Shown here in pieces: positions 7,759 to 17,025 of a stretch of DNA of 64,000 nucleotides. Source of the DNA: Arhodomonas sp051195215 (GTDB lineage: Bacteria; Pseudomonadota; Gammaproteobacteria; Nitrococcales; Nitrococcaceae); assembly GCF_051195215.1 (NCBI RefSeq), contig NZ_JBNAZM010000020.1, positions 1-64,000 of the forward strand. The letters run 5' to 3'. The translations under genes were made by a program, and so were the position numbers. Under the pieces are notes generated by a model. The model worked only from the letters and a program-made list of their open reading frames with translations, had not been told where the DNA came from and made no database searches. Each line of letters starts with the position of its first letter. Within the stretch, counting starts at the first letter, position 1.

Positions 7759-8310
7759 TCACATCATCCCCGTCTGCAGCTTGGCGGCATCGGACATCAT
7801 CTCGAACGACCAGGGCGGCTCGAAGACGATCTCCACGGCGACCTCCTCCACGGTGGGTACCTGACGCACCTTCTCGCGCACGTCGTAGGCGAGGATGTCG
7901 CCCATGCCACAGCCCGGTGCCGTAAGGGTCATGTCGATGTCCACGCGCCGGCTGCCGTCCTCGTTGCGCCGGATATCACAGGTGTAGACCAGCCCCAGCT
8001 CCACGATGTTGATCGGGATTTCCGGGTCGTAGCATCGACGCATCTGATCCCAGACGAGCTGCTCCACATCCGCGTCCGAGGCGTCGTCAGGCAGCTCGGG
8101 GGCCGGCTCCGGTTCCTTGCCGATGGCGTCGGCGTCCTTGCCGTCGATCCGGAAGAGGTTGCCCTGGATATAGACCGTGTAGCTGCCCCCCAGGGCCTGG
8201 GTGATCATGCCCTCGGCTCCCTTGGGGATCACACCGGTATCCCCCGAGGGAATCAGCGCGGCATCACAGTCGCGCTCGAAGACGACCGGTTCGTTGGGTT
8301 GGGCCTGCAT
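7759..8310 (-). CDS. sufT: Fe-S cluster assembly factor SufT (DUF59 / MIP18 family)
   Basis: A 183-residue protein. The N-terminal half (about 1-80) is the SufT-specific region with GDTGVIPKGAEGMITQALGG and a small beta domain. The C-terminal half is the DUF59 domain with YDPEIPINIVELGLVY, the conserved cysteine in TLTAPGCGMGD, and the terminal VEIVFEPPWSFEMMSD. SufT is an auxiliary maturation factor for iron-sulfur proteins. The start at 8310 (MQAQPNEPV) was preferred over an upstream in-frame ATG that adds 38 unrelated residues. No other suf genes are in the window. Confidence 0.93.
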   Translation of the reverse strand: MQAQPNEPVVFERDCDAALIPSGDTGVIPKGAEGMITQALGGSYTVYIQGNLFRIDGKDADAIGKEPEPAPELPDDASDADVEQLVWDQMRRCYDPEIPINIVELGLVYTCDIRRNEDGSRRVDIDMTLTAPGCGMGDILAYDVREKVRQVPTVEEVAVEIVFEPPWSFEMMSDAAKLQTGMM

Positions 8311-8441
8311 GGTTCGCTCCTGTCCGCCGGGGCGGACCACTCCAAGATAATGCCTCGATTCTACCAGCACGCCGCGCAGGCGCCGAAACCACTGGTGGTG
8401 ATACTCTGCCGGGCGCGGTAACAACGCAAGGAGCGATCTCG

Positions 8442-9287
8442 ATGAGTCTCCCGCCCCGTGTCTCGGCGATCAATGTCTTCCCGGTGAAATCCTGTGGGCC
8501 CATGGCGTTGGAGGCGGCGGAAGTCGCGCCTTCCGGGCTGATGGGCGATCGTCGCTTCCTGGTAACGGATGCCGATGGTGGGTTCGTGACCGGGCGACGC
8601 ATTCCCGCCATGACGCGTATTCAGCCGCACTTCGACGGCCAATGCCTGCGGCTGGAGGCTCCCGGCATGCCGTCGCTGGCGGTGGATACCGACACGCTGG
8701 CGCCGCGCTACAGCGACGTCACGGTCTGGCGGGACACCGTGGCCGCGCAGTCCTGCGGCGACGACGCCGATGCCTGGATCAGTGAATGCCTCGGCGGCCG
8801 TTACCGCCTCGGGTTCATGGGGCCCCAGTCCCACCGTGCCACCAAGGGGCGCCCGGACCAGCCCCTGGGCTTTGCGGACCGGTTTCCGCTGCTCGGCGTC
8901 TCCCGGGAGAGTGTGAATGCGCTCAACGACCGGCTCGCGCGCGCGGTCACGGCATTGCACTTCCGCGCCAACCTGGTGATCGATGGCGGCGAGGCCTTTC
9001 AGGAGGACGGCTGGGCCGAGGTGCGCATCGGTGAGGCGGTGTTCGAGGTGGTGGCGCCCTGCAGTCGCTGCGTGTTCACCACGGTCGATCCGCAGCGCGG
9101 TGAAGCGGCAGCCGATCGCGAGCCTTTCCGCACCCTGGCAGGGTTTCGTCGGGACGATTCGGGGAAGGTGCATTTCGGCCAGCATCTGGTGCCCCGGATT
9201 ACCGGCACCGTGCGGGTGGGGGACTGTGTGGAGGTGCTGGCGCGCAAGCCGAAACCGCGATACGTGGACCGCATGGCCGCAACCTGA
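8442..9287 (+). CDS. MOSC domain-containing protein (YcbX/mARC-like)
   Basis: A 281-residue protein with an N-terminal MOSC beta-barrel (INVFPVKSCGPM, about residues 10-120) and a C-terminal MOSC domain (about 125-270). The presumed molybdenum-ligating cysteine is Cys207 in the motif PCSRCVFTTVDPQRG. Family members such as YcbX and mARC reduce N-hydroxylated compounds with a molybdenum cofactor. The E. coli YcbX ferredoxin domain is missing here, so an external electron donor would be needed. It is divergent from sufT with a 131-bp shared upstream region. The RBS AAGGAG lies 10 bases before the ATG. Confidence 0.9.
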   Translation: MSLPPRVSAINVFPVKSCGPMALEAAEVAPSGLMGDRRFLVTDADGGFVTGRRIPAMTRIQPHFDGQCLRLEAPGMPSLAVDTDTLAPRYSDVTVWRDTVAAQSCGDDADAWISECLGGRYRLGFMGPQSHRATKGRPDQPLGFADRFPLLGVSRESVNALNDRLARAVTALHFRANLVIDGGEAFQEDGWAEVRIGEAVFEVVAPCSRCVFTTVDPQRGEAAADREPFRTLAGFRRDDSGKVHFGQHLVPRITGTVRVGDCVEVLARKPKPRYVDRMAAT

Positions 9288-9432
9288 TGCGGTCGACCAT
9301 CACCGCCGCGTGGCGGTGTGCGCGTTGGCTGCGTCGGCGGGTGCCAGCGGGTGCGTGGGGCGTCGCGGTGGCGTGTTCCGACCCGGCCGTTAGAGTGGCG
9401 CGACCGTCGCCCGGTCCAGAACGTACGGGATA

Positions 9433-9465
9433 CCAAAGAAAACGCCCCGCGATGTGCGGGGCGTT
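9433..9465 (-). terminator. Intrinsic terminator of the phasin gene
   Basis: A perfect ten-base stem, AACGCCCCGC at 9441-9450 and GCGGGGCGTT at 9456-9465 with a five-base loop. On the minus strand it is followed by TTCTTTGG. It lies 24 bases past the phasin stop codon. Confidence 0.85.
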
Positions 9466-9489
9466 GCCGGAATCCCGTGGGATGGCGGG

Positions 9490-9858
9490 TTACGCGGCAG
9501 CCTTGCCCGACGTGCGGGGGCGCACGGCGTCGACGTTCTCCTGGGCCAGCTTGCCGGCGGCCTCGGAGAAGTCCTTGCCCATGCCGGCGAGGGTCTCGAC
9601 GTCGTCGGTGAGCCGGCGGCCCACGGTGGACGCCACTTCCTGCTGGCGGCTGACGTAGTCCTGCAGGCCGCGCACGTCACGGACGCTGGTGGCGGCGCGC
9701 AGCTGCTCGATGCCCAGATCCACGTAGGCGCGGCTGGCGTCGAGCTGAAAATGGGCCAGCTTCTCGGCCTGCGTGAGGCTCAGCTCGGCGAAACGGCGCA
9801 TCGGCTCGCCCGCGTTCTGGAACTGGTCGAAAAACTTCTGGGTCATCTCTTCGTACAT
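9490..9858 (-). CDS. Phasin family protein
   Basis: A 122-residue helical protein with the pattern FFDQFQNAGEPMRRFAELSL, AYVDLGIEQLRAATSVRD and VASTVGRRLTDDVETLAGMG, typical of phasin_2/PHA-granule-associated proteins. Phasins coat polyhydroxyalkanoate granules. The start is the ATG preceded by GGAGGTGCTG; upstream in-frame extension covers the promoter and was discarded. The promoter is bracketed by two palindromes (see 9885-9922), consistent with control by a PhaR-like repressor. A second phasin-like gene of the same length is at 18364. No PHA synthase is present in the window. Confidence 0.9.
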   Translation of the reverse strand: MYEEMTQKFFDQFQNAGEPMRRFAELSLTQAEKLAHFQLDASRAYVDLGIEQLRAATSVRDVRGLQDYVSRQQEVASTVGRRLTDDVETLAGMGKDFSEAAGKLAQENVDAVRPRTSGKAAA

Positions 9859-9884
9859 CACAGCACCTCCTTGCTGGTTTGCTG

Positions 9885-9922
9885 TTGCGATGCAACATAG
9901 CAGTCCGGATGTTGCAGTGCAA
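9885..9922 (-). promoter_or_regulatory. Phasin promoter with two TTGC-N3-GCAA palindromes
   Basis: On the minus strand a -35 TTGCAC (9917-9922) and a -10 TATGTT (9894-9899) are separated by exactly 17 bases. Two 11-base palindromes overlap them: TTGCACTGCAA covers the -35, and TTGCATCGCAA begins at the end of the -10. Their placement suggests repression by a dimeric regulator; PhaR, which uses TGC/GCA half sites, is the natural candidate for a phasin gene. The regulator assignment is inference. Confidence 0.65.
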
Positions 9923-10008
9923 TAAGCGATATCGTCCGCTCGTCGGCTCGGGTCTGCTATCGTTGTGTCGTACTTGGCCCCGTTGACCTCAGGTAGTGGA
10001 GACGCAAT

Positions 10009-11166
10009 ATGGCGCGACAGGCATGGCGCGTCGCCGTGTTGCCCGGCGACGGCATCGGCCCGGAGGTGATGGGGGAGACGGTGGCGGCGCTCCAGCGCCT
10101 CGCCGACCATGGCGGCCCGGCGCTTCAGCTGGAGCGTTTCGATTGGCCGTCCACCGCCTGGCACCGCGAACACGGGGCACTATGGCCGGACGACTGGCGC
10201 GAGCGTCTCGCTGCCTTCGACGCCATTCTCCTGGGGGCACTGGGTGATCCCGGGCCGGGCGATGATCCCGACCGTTACCGTCTCTCCGATGCGGTGTCGC
10301 TGTCACCGCTGCTCGACATCCGCAAGGGATTCGACCAGTGGGCGTGTGAAAGGCCCGCCGTGCTCCTTGACGGGGCCCCGCAGTTCCTCGCCGATCCGCG
10401 GGCACGGGACGTGGACATGCTGGTGATTCGTGAGAACAGCGAGGGTGAATACGTCGGTCAGGGCGGACGGCTCGCCTCCGGCAGTGCAGCGGAAGTCGCC
10501 ACCCAGATCGAGGTGTTCACGCGCCGTGGTGCCGAGCGGATCATCCGCCATGCCTTCGAGCGGGCGCGTTCGCGCGCGGCGGAGCGCGCCGCGGGCCAAC
10601 GCCGCGATCGCGAGTTCACGCTGCCCGACGGCAGCCGCTCCCGCGCGCAGGTATGTCTCATTACCAAGCGCAACGCGCTGGCGTACTGGGGAGAGCTCTA
10701 CAGCGAGGCCTTCGAGGCCGTCGCGCGGGAGTACCCGGACATCGCCGGTCACCACGAGCTCGTCGATGCCGCCTGCATGAAGTTCGTCACCAGCCCCTGG
10801 GCGTTCGACGTGGTGGTGGCGAGCAATCTCCAGGGCGATATTCTCACCGACCTTGCCGCCGTGCTCTCCGGTGGCATGGGGGTGGCGCCGTCGTGCAACC
10901 TGAATCCGTCGGATCGCTCTCAGCCGCCCATGTTCGAGCCGACCCACGGTAGTGCGCCGGATATTGCCGGCCAGAATCGCGCCGGCCCGCAGGCCATGTT
11001 GCTCACCGCCGCGATGATGCTTGACTGGATGGGTGAGGAGGATCCGGCCGCCGCCGAAGCGGGGCGGCGACTGAGCGCGGCGGTGGCGGCGGATCTCGCC
11101 GAGCACGGCACCCGGGTGCGGCCCACCGACGAGATCGGCGCTGCGGTGCGTGCGCGCCTTGATTGA
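10009..11166 (+). CDS. Isocitrate/isopropylmalate dehydrogenase family protein (tartrate/D-malate dehydrogenase-like)
   Basis: A 385-residue NAD-dependent beta-decarboxylating dehydrogenase. It shows the opening VAVLPGDGIGPEVM, RENSEGEYVG at 141-150, the catalytic Lys220 in ITKRN, and metal ligands Asp253, Asp277 and Asp281 in VDAACM and NLQGDILTDLAAVLSGG. RENSEGEY resembles the tartrate/D-malate dehydrogenase branch rather than IDH or LeuB. About 20 extra charged residues near 187-210 make it longer than most relatives. Its substrate cannot be fixed from sequence. The following aminotransferase gene is 116 bases downstream on the same strand. Confidence 0.88.
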   Translation: MARQAWRVAVLPGDGIGPEVMGETVAALQRLADHGGPALQLERFDWPSTAWHREHGALWPDDWRERLAAFDAILLGALGDPGPGDDPDRYRLSDAVSLSPLLDIRKGFDQWACERPAVLLDGAPQFLADPRARDVDMLVIRENSEGEYVGQGGRLASGSAAEVATQIEVFTRRGAERIIRHAFERARSRAAERAAGQRRDREFTLPDGSRSRAQVCLITKRNALAYWGELYSEAFEAVAREYPDIAGHHELVDAACMKFVTSPWAFDVVVASNLQGDILTDLAAVLSGGMGVAPSCNLNPSDRSQPPMFEPTHGSAPDIAGQNRAGPQAMLLTAAMMLDWMGEEDPAAAEAGRRLSAAVAADLAEHGTRVRPTDEIGAAVRARLD

Positions 11167-11282
11167 CTTGCCGACCCGGTCGTTGGCCCAGTCACATCGC
11201 GGCGTGACTGTCTGCGGCCGAGGCAGGACCAAACCATTCCCGCGTGGCGCGCGGAATCTGCGAACCGACCAGGAGGCGTTCC

Positions 11283-12548
11283 ATGAGCCAGTATACCGGC
11301 CACCTCTCGCCGCTTCTCAAACAGTCGAGCGACATCGTCGCTGCCCGCGGCGAAGGGGCGTACATCTTTGACGAGCAGGGCAATCGCTACCTGGACTTCA
11401 GTTCGGGTATCGGTGTGCTCAGCACCGGGCACTGTCACCCGAAGGTGGTGGAGGCGGCGCGTCGCCAGGTCGGCGAGATCGTTCACGCCCAGTACGCCAT
11501 CGTCAAGCATCGCCCGATCCTCGAGCTCTCCGAGAAGCTCGGTGAGCTCACACCGCGGCTCATCGATACGTTCTTCTACGCCAGCGCGGGCACCGAGGCA
11601 GTGGAAGCGTCGTTGCGGCTCGCCCGCCACGCCACAGGGCGCCCCAACATCATCGCCTTCCAGGGGTGTTTCCACGGGCGCACCATGGGGTCGCTGTCGA
11701 CGACCAGCTCCAGCGCCCCGATCCGCCAGTGCCTGCAGCCGATGATGGGCGGCGTGGAATTCGCCCCGTTCCCGGACACCTACTGGTATGGCTGGGACGA
11801 ACAGACCACCGCGGATTTCTGTCTCAAGGAGCTGGATCTCATCCTGCAGACACGCAGCACGCCGAAGGAAACCGCGGCGATGCTCATCGAGCCCGTGCAG
11901 GGCGAGGCGGGCTATATCCCTGCGAACACGGCCTTCATGCAGGGGCTCAAGGAGCGCTGCGAGCGCCACGATATCCTCCTGATCCTCGACGAGGTGCAGG
12001 CGGGCAACGGCCGTACCGGCAAATACTGGGCGTTCGAGCACTTCGGCATCGAGCCGGATGTCATCGTCACCGCCAAGGGCGTGGCGAGCGGTTTTCCATT
12101 GTCGGTGATGGCTGCGCCGGAAGAGCTCATGGAGCTCGGCATGCCCGGTTCCCAGGGCGGTACCTACGGTGGCAACGCGGTCGCATGTGCCGCCGCGAAC
12201 GCGACACTCGACGTGATTCGCGATGAGGGCCTGGTGGACAACGCCAGGGAACGCGGTGCGCAGCTGCGCTCGCGCCTGGAGGCGTTGCAGTCCAGCTACC
12301 CGGAAATCGGCAACGTCAGCGGCATGGGCCTGATGCTGGGCGCGTACATGCTGGACGGTGACGGTCGCCCCGACGGCGACCGCTCGGCGCGTCTCATCAA
12401 GGAGTGCGAGAAGCGCGGGCTGTTGCTGATCAAATGCGGCGCCTGGGGCGGGCAGGTGGTGCGCTGGGTGCCGCCGCTGATCGTCGACAGCGACCAGGTG
12501 GACTGGGCGATCGATCAGTTCGAGGCGGCGCTGAAGGCGACCCGCTAG
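11283..12548 (+). CDS. Class III PLP-dependent aminotransferase (GabT/ornithine aminotransferase-like)
   Basis: A 421-residue fold-type I aminotransferase. PLP-binding features are SAGTEAVEA (residues 101-109), the aromatic-His segment GCFHGRT (128-134), LILDEVQAGNGRTG (234-247, Asp236 contacts the pyridine nitrogen) and Lys265 in VTAKGVASG. Members transfer terminal amino groups of omega-amino acids such as 4-aminobutyrate, beta-alanine or ornithine. The ATG at 11283 has AGGAGG-like sequence nine bases ahead. The semialdehyde dehydrogenase at 13943 could oxidise its product, suggesting a GABA-like pathway; this is inference. Confidence 0.9.
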   Translation: MSQYTGHLSPLLKQSSDIVAARGEGAYIFDEQGNRYLDFSSGIGVLSTGHCHPKVVEAARRQVGEIVHAQYAIVKHRPILELSEKLGELTPRLIDTFFYASAGTEAVEASLRLARHATGRPNIIAFQGCFHGRTMGSLSTTSSSAPIRQCLQPMMGGVEFAPFPDTYWYGWDEQTTADFCLKELDLILQTRSTPKETAAMLIEPVQGEAGYIPANTAFMQGLKERCERHDILLILDEVQAGNGRTGKYWAFEHFGIEPDVIVTAKGVASGFPLSVMAAPEELMELGMPGSQGGTYGGNAVACAAANATLDVIRDEGLVDNARERGAQLRSRLEALQSSYPEIGNVSGMGLMLGAYMLDGDGRPDGDRSARLIKECEKRGLLLIKCGAWGGQVVRWVPPLIVDSDQVDWAIDQFEAALKATR

Positions 12549-12620
12549 GGCCCGTCGAGGCTGCCCGCCGGGCCGCGTGGCTTCCCGCCGCGCGGCTCTA
12601 CAATACGTTTTCGGCAGGCA

Positions 12621-12654
12621 GGGGCGCTGGCTTGGAGTCGGCGCCCCTTTTGCG
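12621..12654 (+). terminator. Intrinsic terminator after the class III aminotransferase
   Basis: The stem GGGGCGC at 12621-12627 pairs with GCGCCCC at 12641-12647 across a 13-base loop, followed by TTTTGCGTTT. It lies 72 bases past the aminotransferase stop and 45 bases before the MFS gene start, separating the two transcripts. Confidence 0.75.
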
Positions 12655-12698
12655 TTTCGCGTCTGCGTCCGCCGCAATCCGCACACTCGGGGGAATGC

Positions 12699-13928
12699 GT
12701 GAATTATCTGCGTTTCATTCGTGACAACCGCCGCTTTCTCGGTTTCGGCTTTCTGCTGGCCGCACTATCCGGTTACGGCCAGACTTATCTCATTTCGTTG
12801 TTCGGTGGCGAGATGCGGGAGGCGTTCGCGCTCAGCAACGGCGAGTTCGGCCTTATTTACTCCACGGCCACGCTGATCAGCGGCGTGAGTCTGATCTGGC
12901 TCGGCCGGCTGCTCGACCGTGTGGACCTGCGCTGGTTCGCCGCGACCGTGCTGCTCGGCGCGTTTCTGGGCTGCCTGGTACTCGCCGGTGCCCAGGGGGC
13001 ACTGACACTCGGCCTGGCCTTCCTGCTGCTGCGGGTCTGCGGCCAGGGTCTGATGATGCATACCGCGCAGACCACCATGGCCCGCTACTTCCGGGAAGGG
13101 CGCGGTACAGCCATCAGTATCGCCACGCTCGGACTGCCGTTCGGGGAAGGCGTGTTCCCGGTGGTGCTCGTCGCGGTGGCGGGCTGGCTGGGATGGCGCG
13201 GTACCTGGTTGGGCATGGGGGCGGTGCTGGTCGTGGCCGTGCTGCCGCTGGCGCTGTGGCTGTTGCGGGGGCACGACGAGCGGGTCGCGGCGCATCGCGC
13301 ACGGGAGGCGAGCGAGGGGTGCGGTGACGACGGTCGCGCTCACTGGCGGCGACGCGACATGCTGCGCGACCCACGATTCTATGGCGTACTGCCGGCGGTG
13401 ATGGCGCCGCCGTTCATCATGACGGCGCTGTTCTTCCATCAGGTGCCCCTCGCCGCCGAGAAGGGGTGGACGCTGGCGTGGCTGGCGAGCAGCTTTTCGG
13501 CGTTCGCGGTCACCCACGTCGCGGCCCTGATGCTCGCCGGGCCGCTGGTGGACCGGGTCGGTGCCCAGCATCTGCTGGCGGTGTTCCTTGCACCGCTGGC
13601 GCTCGGGCTGGTGGTGCTGGTCACCGGCGAGAGCCGCTGGGCGGCGCCGCTGTATCTTGGTTGTGCCGGGCTCAGCATGGGGGTGGCCGGCACGCTGATG
13701 GGGGCGCTCTGGGCGGAGCTCTACGGGACTCGCCACCTGGGGGCGATCCGGGCGCTGGTGCAGGCGCTGATGGTTCTGGCGACAGCCCTGGCCCCGGGGC
13801 TGCTCGGCGGTCTCCTGGACGCTGGTGTCACGGTTACCGGTGCGGCCGGTTTCCTGCTCGCCTGGGTGGTGCTCGCCTCGGTGCTGGCCGGCGTAACGGT
13901 GCGCCGCAGCGCAGTCCGTTACGCCTGA
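12699..13928 (+). CDS. MFS family transporter
   Basis: A 409-residue inner-membrane protein with about 12 hydrophobic segments in two halves joined by a charged cytoplasmic loop near residues 185-215. The loop after TM2 reads GRLLDRVDLRW, matching the MFS signature G-x3-D-R-x-x-R, and a related GPLVDRVG occurs in the second half. Substrate unknown. The GTG start follows a GGGGGAAT sequence. It is convergent with the aldehyde dehydrogenase gene and sits inside a catabolic neighbourhood, so it may import or export a carboxylate or amino compound. Confidence 0.9.
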   Translation: MNYLRFIRDNRRFLGFGFLLAALSGYGQTYLISLFGGEMREAFALSNGEFGLIYSTATLISGVSLIWLGRLLDRVDLRWFAATVLLGAFLGCLVLAGAQGALTLGLAFLLLRVCGQGLMMHTAQTTMARYFREGRGTAISIATLGLPFGEGVFPVVLVAVAGWLGWRGTWLGMGAVLVVAVLPLALWLLRGHDERVAAHRAREASEGCGDDGRAHWRRRDMLRDPRFYGVLPAVMAPPFIMTALFFHQVPLAAEKGWTLAWLASSFSAFAVTHVAALMLAGPLVDRVGAQHLLAVFLAPLALGLVVLVTGESRWAAPLYLGCAGLSMGVAGTLMGALWAELYGTRHLGAIRALVQALMVLATALAPGLLGGLLDAGVTVTGAAGFLLAWVVLASVLAGVTVRRSAVRYA

Positions 13929-13942
13929 GCCATGGCGGCGGT

Positions 13943-15382
13943 TCAGTCCGCCACCGGCACCGTCTGCACCTCGACGAACTCGAACAGCCCCTCGATTCCG
14001 CCCTCGCGGCCGTAGCCGGACTGCTTCATGCCGCCGAACGGCGCCTCCGGGGTCGGGCCCGTGCCGGTGTTGAGGGTCGCGTGGGCGAAATGGAGGCGTT
14101 CGATCACTCGCTGGCCGCGGTCGTGGTCGGCGGTGAAGAGGTAGGCGGCCAGCCCGAATTCCGTGTCGTTCGCCGCGGCGATGACTTCCTCCTCGTCGCC
14201 GAAGGTCACCATCGGCACCAGAGGGCCGAAGGTCTCCTCGACGTTGCAGACCGCCTCCGTCGGAACGTCCAGCAGCACCGTGGGCGGCGAGAACGTGCCC
14301 GGCAGGTGGGAGACGTCCTGCTCGACGACTTTCGTCGCCCCCTTGGCCACGGCGTCATCGATGTGACGTCGGACCTTGGCAACGCCGTTTTCGTCGATGA
14401 GCGGACCGATGTCGGTGCCCTCGGCCATGCCGTCACCGACGGTGAGACTGCGCACGCGCTCGGCGACCCGGTTGGCGAATGTCTCCGCCACGTCGCGGTG
14501 GACGAACACACGGTTGGCGCATACGCAGGTCTGCCCGCCGCCACGGAACTTGTTGCCGATGAGGTGATCGGTGGCGGCGTCCAGGTCGGCGTCGTCGAAG
14601 ACGATGAACGGGGCGTTGCCGCCGAGCTCCAGCGTGAGCCGCTTGATCCCGGGGGCCGCCTTGCCGATGAGCTCCCGCCCCACCTCGGTGGAGCCGGTAA
14701 ACGAGAGCACGCGCACCGCGGGGTGTTCCATGAGCGTGTCGGTTATCGCGCCCGCCGGCCCGATGACCAGGTTCACCTTGCCCCGGGGCAGGTCGAGCTC
14801 GCGCTGGAGCAGGGTGAACAGCGCGATCATCGTCAGCGGCGTCTTGGACGACGGTTTGATGATGCAGGCGCAGTCCGCCGCGAGCGCCGAGGAGAGCTTC
14901 TTGGCAATCATGCCGATGGGGAAGTTCCACGGCGTGCTGAGCGCCACGACACCGGCCGGGCGATAGTGGACCGTCCAGGTGGCGTTCTTGGGATGCCCGT
15001 CGAGCGTGCGTGGCGCGAGCTCGTCGATGTGCTCGCCGCAGTAACGGAAGAAGCCCGCGGCGTAGTCCACCTCACCCTGGGCTTCCTTCCAGGGCTTGCC
15101 GTGCTCCAGCGTGAGGATGCGACCGACCTCCTCGCGGTTGGCCTGCAGCACCTCGGCGATGCGCAGCAGCCACTGGCGGCGCTGGTCGCGGCTGGCGCGG
15201 TGGGCGAGGGCGCCTTCGGCGGCATGGATGGCCGCGAGGGTCTCGCGCTCGCTCATGCCGTCGATGCGCGCGAGTTCCTCGGCGTTGGCCGGGTTGGTCA
15301 CCGTGATGGTCTTGCCGCTCCCGGTGCACCACTCGCCGTCGATGTAGCCTTGGGTATGGGGCAGCAGTGGCGATTCGATCAT
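13943..15382 (-). CDS. NAD(P)-dependent aldehyde dehydrogenase, succinate-semialdehyde dehydrogenase-like
   Basis: A 479-residue ALDH of typical length. Catalytic residues are all present: Asn153 in TPWNFPIGM, Lys176, Glu252 in LELGGNAPFIV and the nucleophile Cys286 in GGGQTCVCANR. The double-cysteine TCVCANR is common in succinate-semialdehyde dehydrogenases (GabD). Close relatives also act on glutarate or other omega-semialdehydes, so the substrate is not certain. The amidase gene lies 36 bases upstream on the same strand, and the two appear to form an operon. Confidence 0.88.
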   Translation of the reverse strand: MIESPLLPHTQGYIDGEWCTGSGKTITVTNPANAEELARIDGMSERETLAAIHAAEGALAHRASRDQRRQWLLRIAEVLQANREEVGRILTLEHGKPWKEAQGEVDYAAGFFRYCGEHIDELAPRTLDGHPKNATWTVHYRPAGVVALSTPWNFPIGMIAKKLSSALAADCACIIKPSSKTPLTMIALFTLLQRELDLPRGKVNLVIGPAGAITDTLMEHPAVRVLSFTGSTEVGRELIGKAAPGIKRLTLELGGNAPFIVFDDADLDAATDHLIGNKFRGGGQTCVCANRVFVHRDVAETFANRVAERVRSLTVGDGMAEGTDIGPLIDENGVAKVRRHIDDAVAKGATKVVEQDVSHLPGTFSPPTVLLDVPTEAVCNVEETFGPLVPMVTFGDEEEVIAAANDTEFGLAAYLFTADHDRGQRVIERLHFAHATLNTGTGPTPEAPFGGMKQSGYGREGGIEGLFEFVEVQTVPVAD

Positions 15383-15418
15383 GGTCTCGCTCCCTGCCTG
15401 AGTCCGGGCATCGCCGGC

Positions 15419-16837
15419 TCAGGCCGTGTCGTCGTCGAACAGCGCCGGCCGGCGGTCGGTCAGCGGCCGGGCGCACTGGTAACTGTGGGCGGCGCGCAGC
15501 ACCCGGTCGTCACGATGGCGCGCGCCCACCACCTGGAGCCCGATGGGCAGCCCGCTGCGGGTGAAGCCGCACGGCACCGAGCAGGCGGGCTGCCCGGTGA
15601 GATTGAACGGATAGGTGAATGGCGTCCACGACGGCCAGCGCGGCTCCGCCCAGTCCTCCGGCACCTCGCGATTGGTGGCGAACGCGGTGATCGGCAGACA
15701 GGGTGTGAGCAGGATGTCATAGCGCTCGTGGAAGCGGCTGGTGCGCTCGATGAGCGTGCCGCGCTCGTTCTGGGCGGCGAGGTAGTCGAGCAGCGAGAGC
15801 TCTTCGGCCCATTCGGCCACGGCGATCAGGTTCGGGTCCATCCGGGCGCGTTGCTCGCCGTCGAAGTGGCGCAGGGCGTTCGCCGCGCCGCCGTAGAAGA
15901 GCACGTTGAAGGCCTCCCGCGGGTCCGGGAACCCCGGGTCCACCTCCTCGACGTGGGCGCCCAGATCCGCGAACGTCTGGGCGGCATCCGCGACGGCCCG
16001 GGCGATCTCCGGATCCACGTCCACGTATCCCAGGGTCGGGCTGAACGCCACACGCCAGCCTTGAATGCCGCCCTCGATGGCTTCGAAGAAGTCGGTGGCA
16101 TTGGGCGGCAGCGTCGTGTCGCGGGCGTCACGCTCGCAGAGCACGTCCATCAGCAGGGCGGTGTCCGCCACCGTCCAGGTCATCGGTCCCGGATGCGCCA
16201 GCGCGCCGAACGCGCTGGTGGGCCAGAACGGCACCCGCCCCTGCGTGGGCTTGTGGCCCACCAGCCCGGAGAAGCTGGCGGGGATGCGAATGGACCCGCC
16301 GGCGTCGGTCCCGAGTGCCAGTGGCCCCATGCCCAGTGGTACCGCTGCGGCGCTGCCGCCGCTGGAGCCGCCCGCCGTGCGTGTCGGGTCCCAGGGGTTG
16401 TTGGTGGGGCCGCACAGGAGACTGTCGGTGACGCCCTTCCAGCCGAACTCCGGTGTCGTGGTCATGCCCAGTGGCACGAAGCCGTTGCGGCGCAGGCTGG
16501 CGACGATGGGCGCGTCCTCGCTGCCGGGGGTATCCGGCACGACCCGGGAGCCCTTGCGGGTCGGCCAGCCGCGCACCAGGAACATGTCCTTGATGCCGGT
16601 GGGAACGCCGTCGAGGACGCCCATGGGCTGGCCGCGGCGCCAGCGCTCCTCGGAACGCCGGGCCTCGGCGAGGGTGGTCTCCTCGTCGAGGTGGCACCAG
16701 GCGTTGACGTGCTCATCCAGCCGCCGGATCTGGGAGAGAGCCGCCTGCGTCGTCTCCACTGGCGAGAGCTCGCCGTGCGCATATCCTTCCAGCATCTCGA
16801 CGGCCGTCAGCCCGGCCAGCTCGGTGACACCGCTCAT
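15419..16837 (-). CDS. Amidase (amidase-signature family)
   Basis: A 472-residue serine hydrolase of the amidase-signature family. The Ser-cisSer-Lys triad is visible: Lys83 in VPTGIKDMF, cis-Ser158 in AGGSSGGS and nucleophile Ser182 in DAGGSIRIPA, with the same spacing as in GatA (75 and 24 residues). It lacks GatB/GatC partners nearby and is shorter than GatA, so it probably hydrolyses a small amide in catabolism rather than making Gln-tRNA. It is upstream of the semialdehyde dehydrogenase and divergent from a class I aminotransferase. Confidence 0.9.
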   Translation of the reverse strand: MSGVTELAGLTAVEMLEGYAHGELSPVETTQAALSQIRRLDEHVNAWCHLDEETTLAEARRSEERWRRGQPMGVLDGVPTGIKDMFLVRGWPTRKGSRVVPDTPGSEDAPIVASLRRNGFVPLGMTTTPEFGWKGVTDSLLCGPTNNPWDPTRTAGGSSGGSAAAVPLGMGPLALGTDAGGSIRIPASFSGLVGHKPTQGRVPFWPTSAFGALAHPGPMTWTVADTALLMDVLCERDARDTTLPPNATDFFEAIEGGIQGWRVAFSPTLGYVDVDPEIARAVADAAQTFADLGAHVEEVDPGFPDPREAFNVLFYGGAANALRHFDGEQRARMDPNLIAVAEWAEELSLLDYLAAQNERGTLIERTSRFHERYDILLTPCLPITAFATNREVPEDWAEPRWPSWTPFTYPFNLTGQPACSVPCGFTRSGLPIGLQVVGARHRDDRVLRAAHSYQCARPLTDRRPALFDDDTA

Positions 16838-17025
16838 GAGCTCCTCTCCCTAGTTCCCGGTTGTTATCGCACCCCGGACGGCCGGGGCGCTGGAAAGGCG
16901 GCGGCCGCCGGTGGGACGCCGCGAGCGCTGGTCGCGGCGAACGCTTTGGCGGCACTCGTTCAGCGGACGTTACCCACCCCCCGCGAAGCGCGTCAATATG
17001 CGGTTTTCGGGCGTGCAATCAGCTA

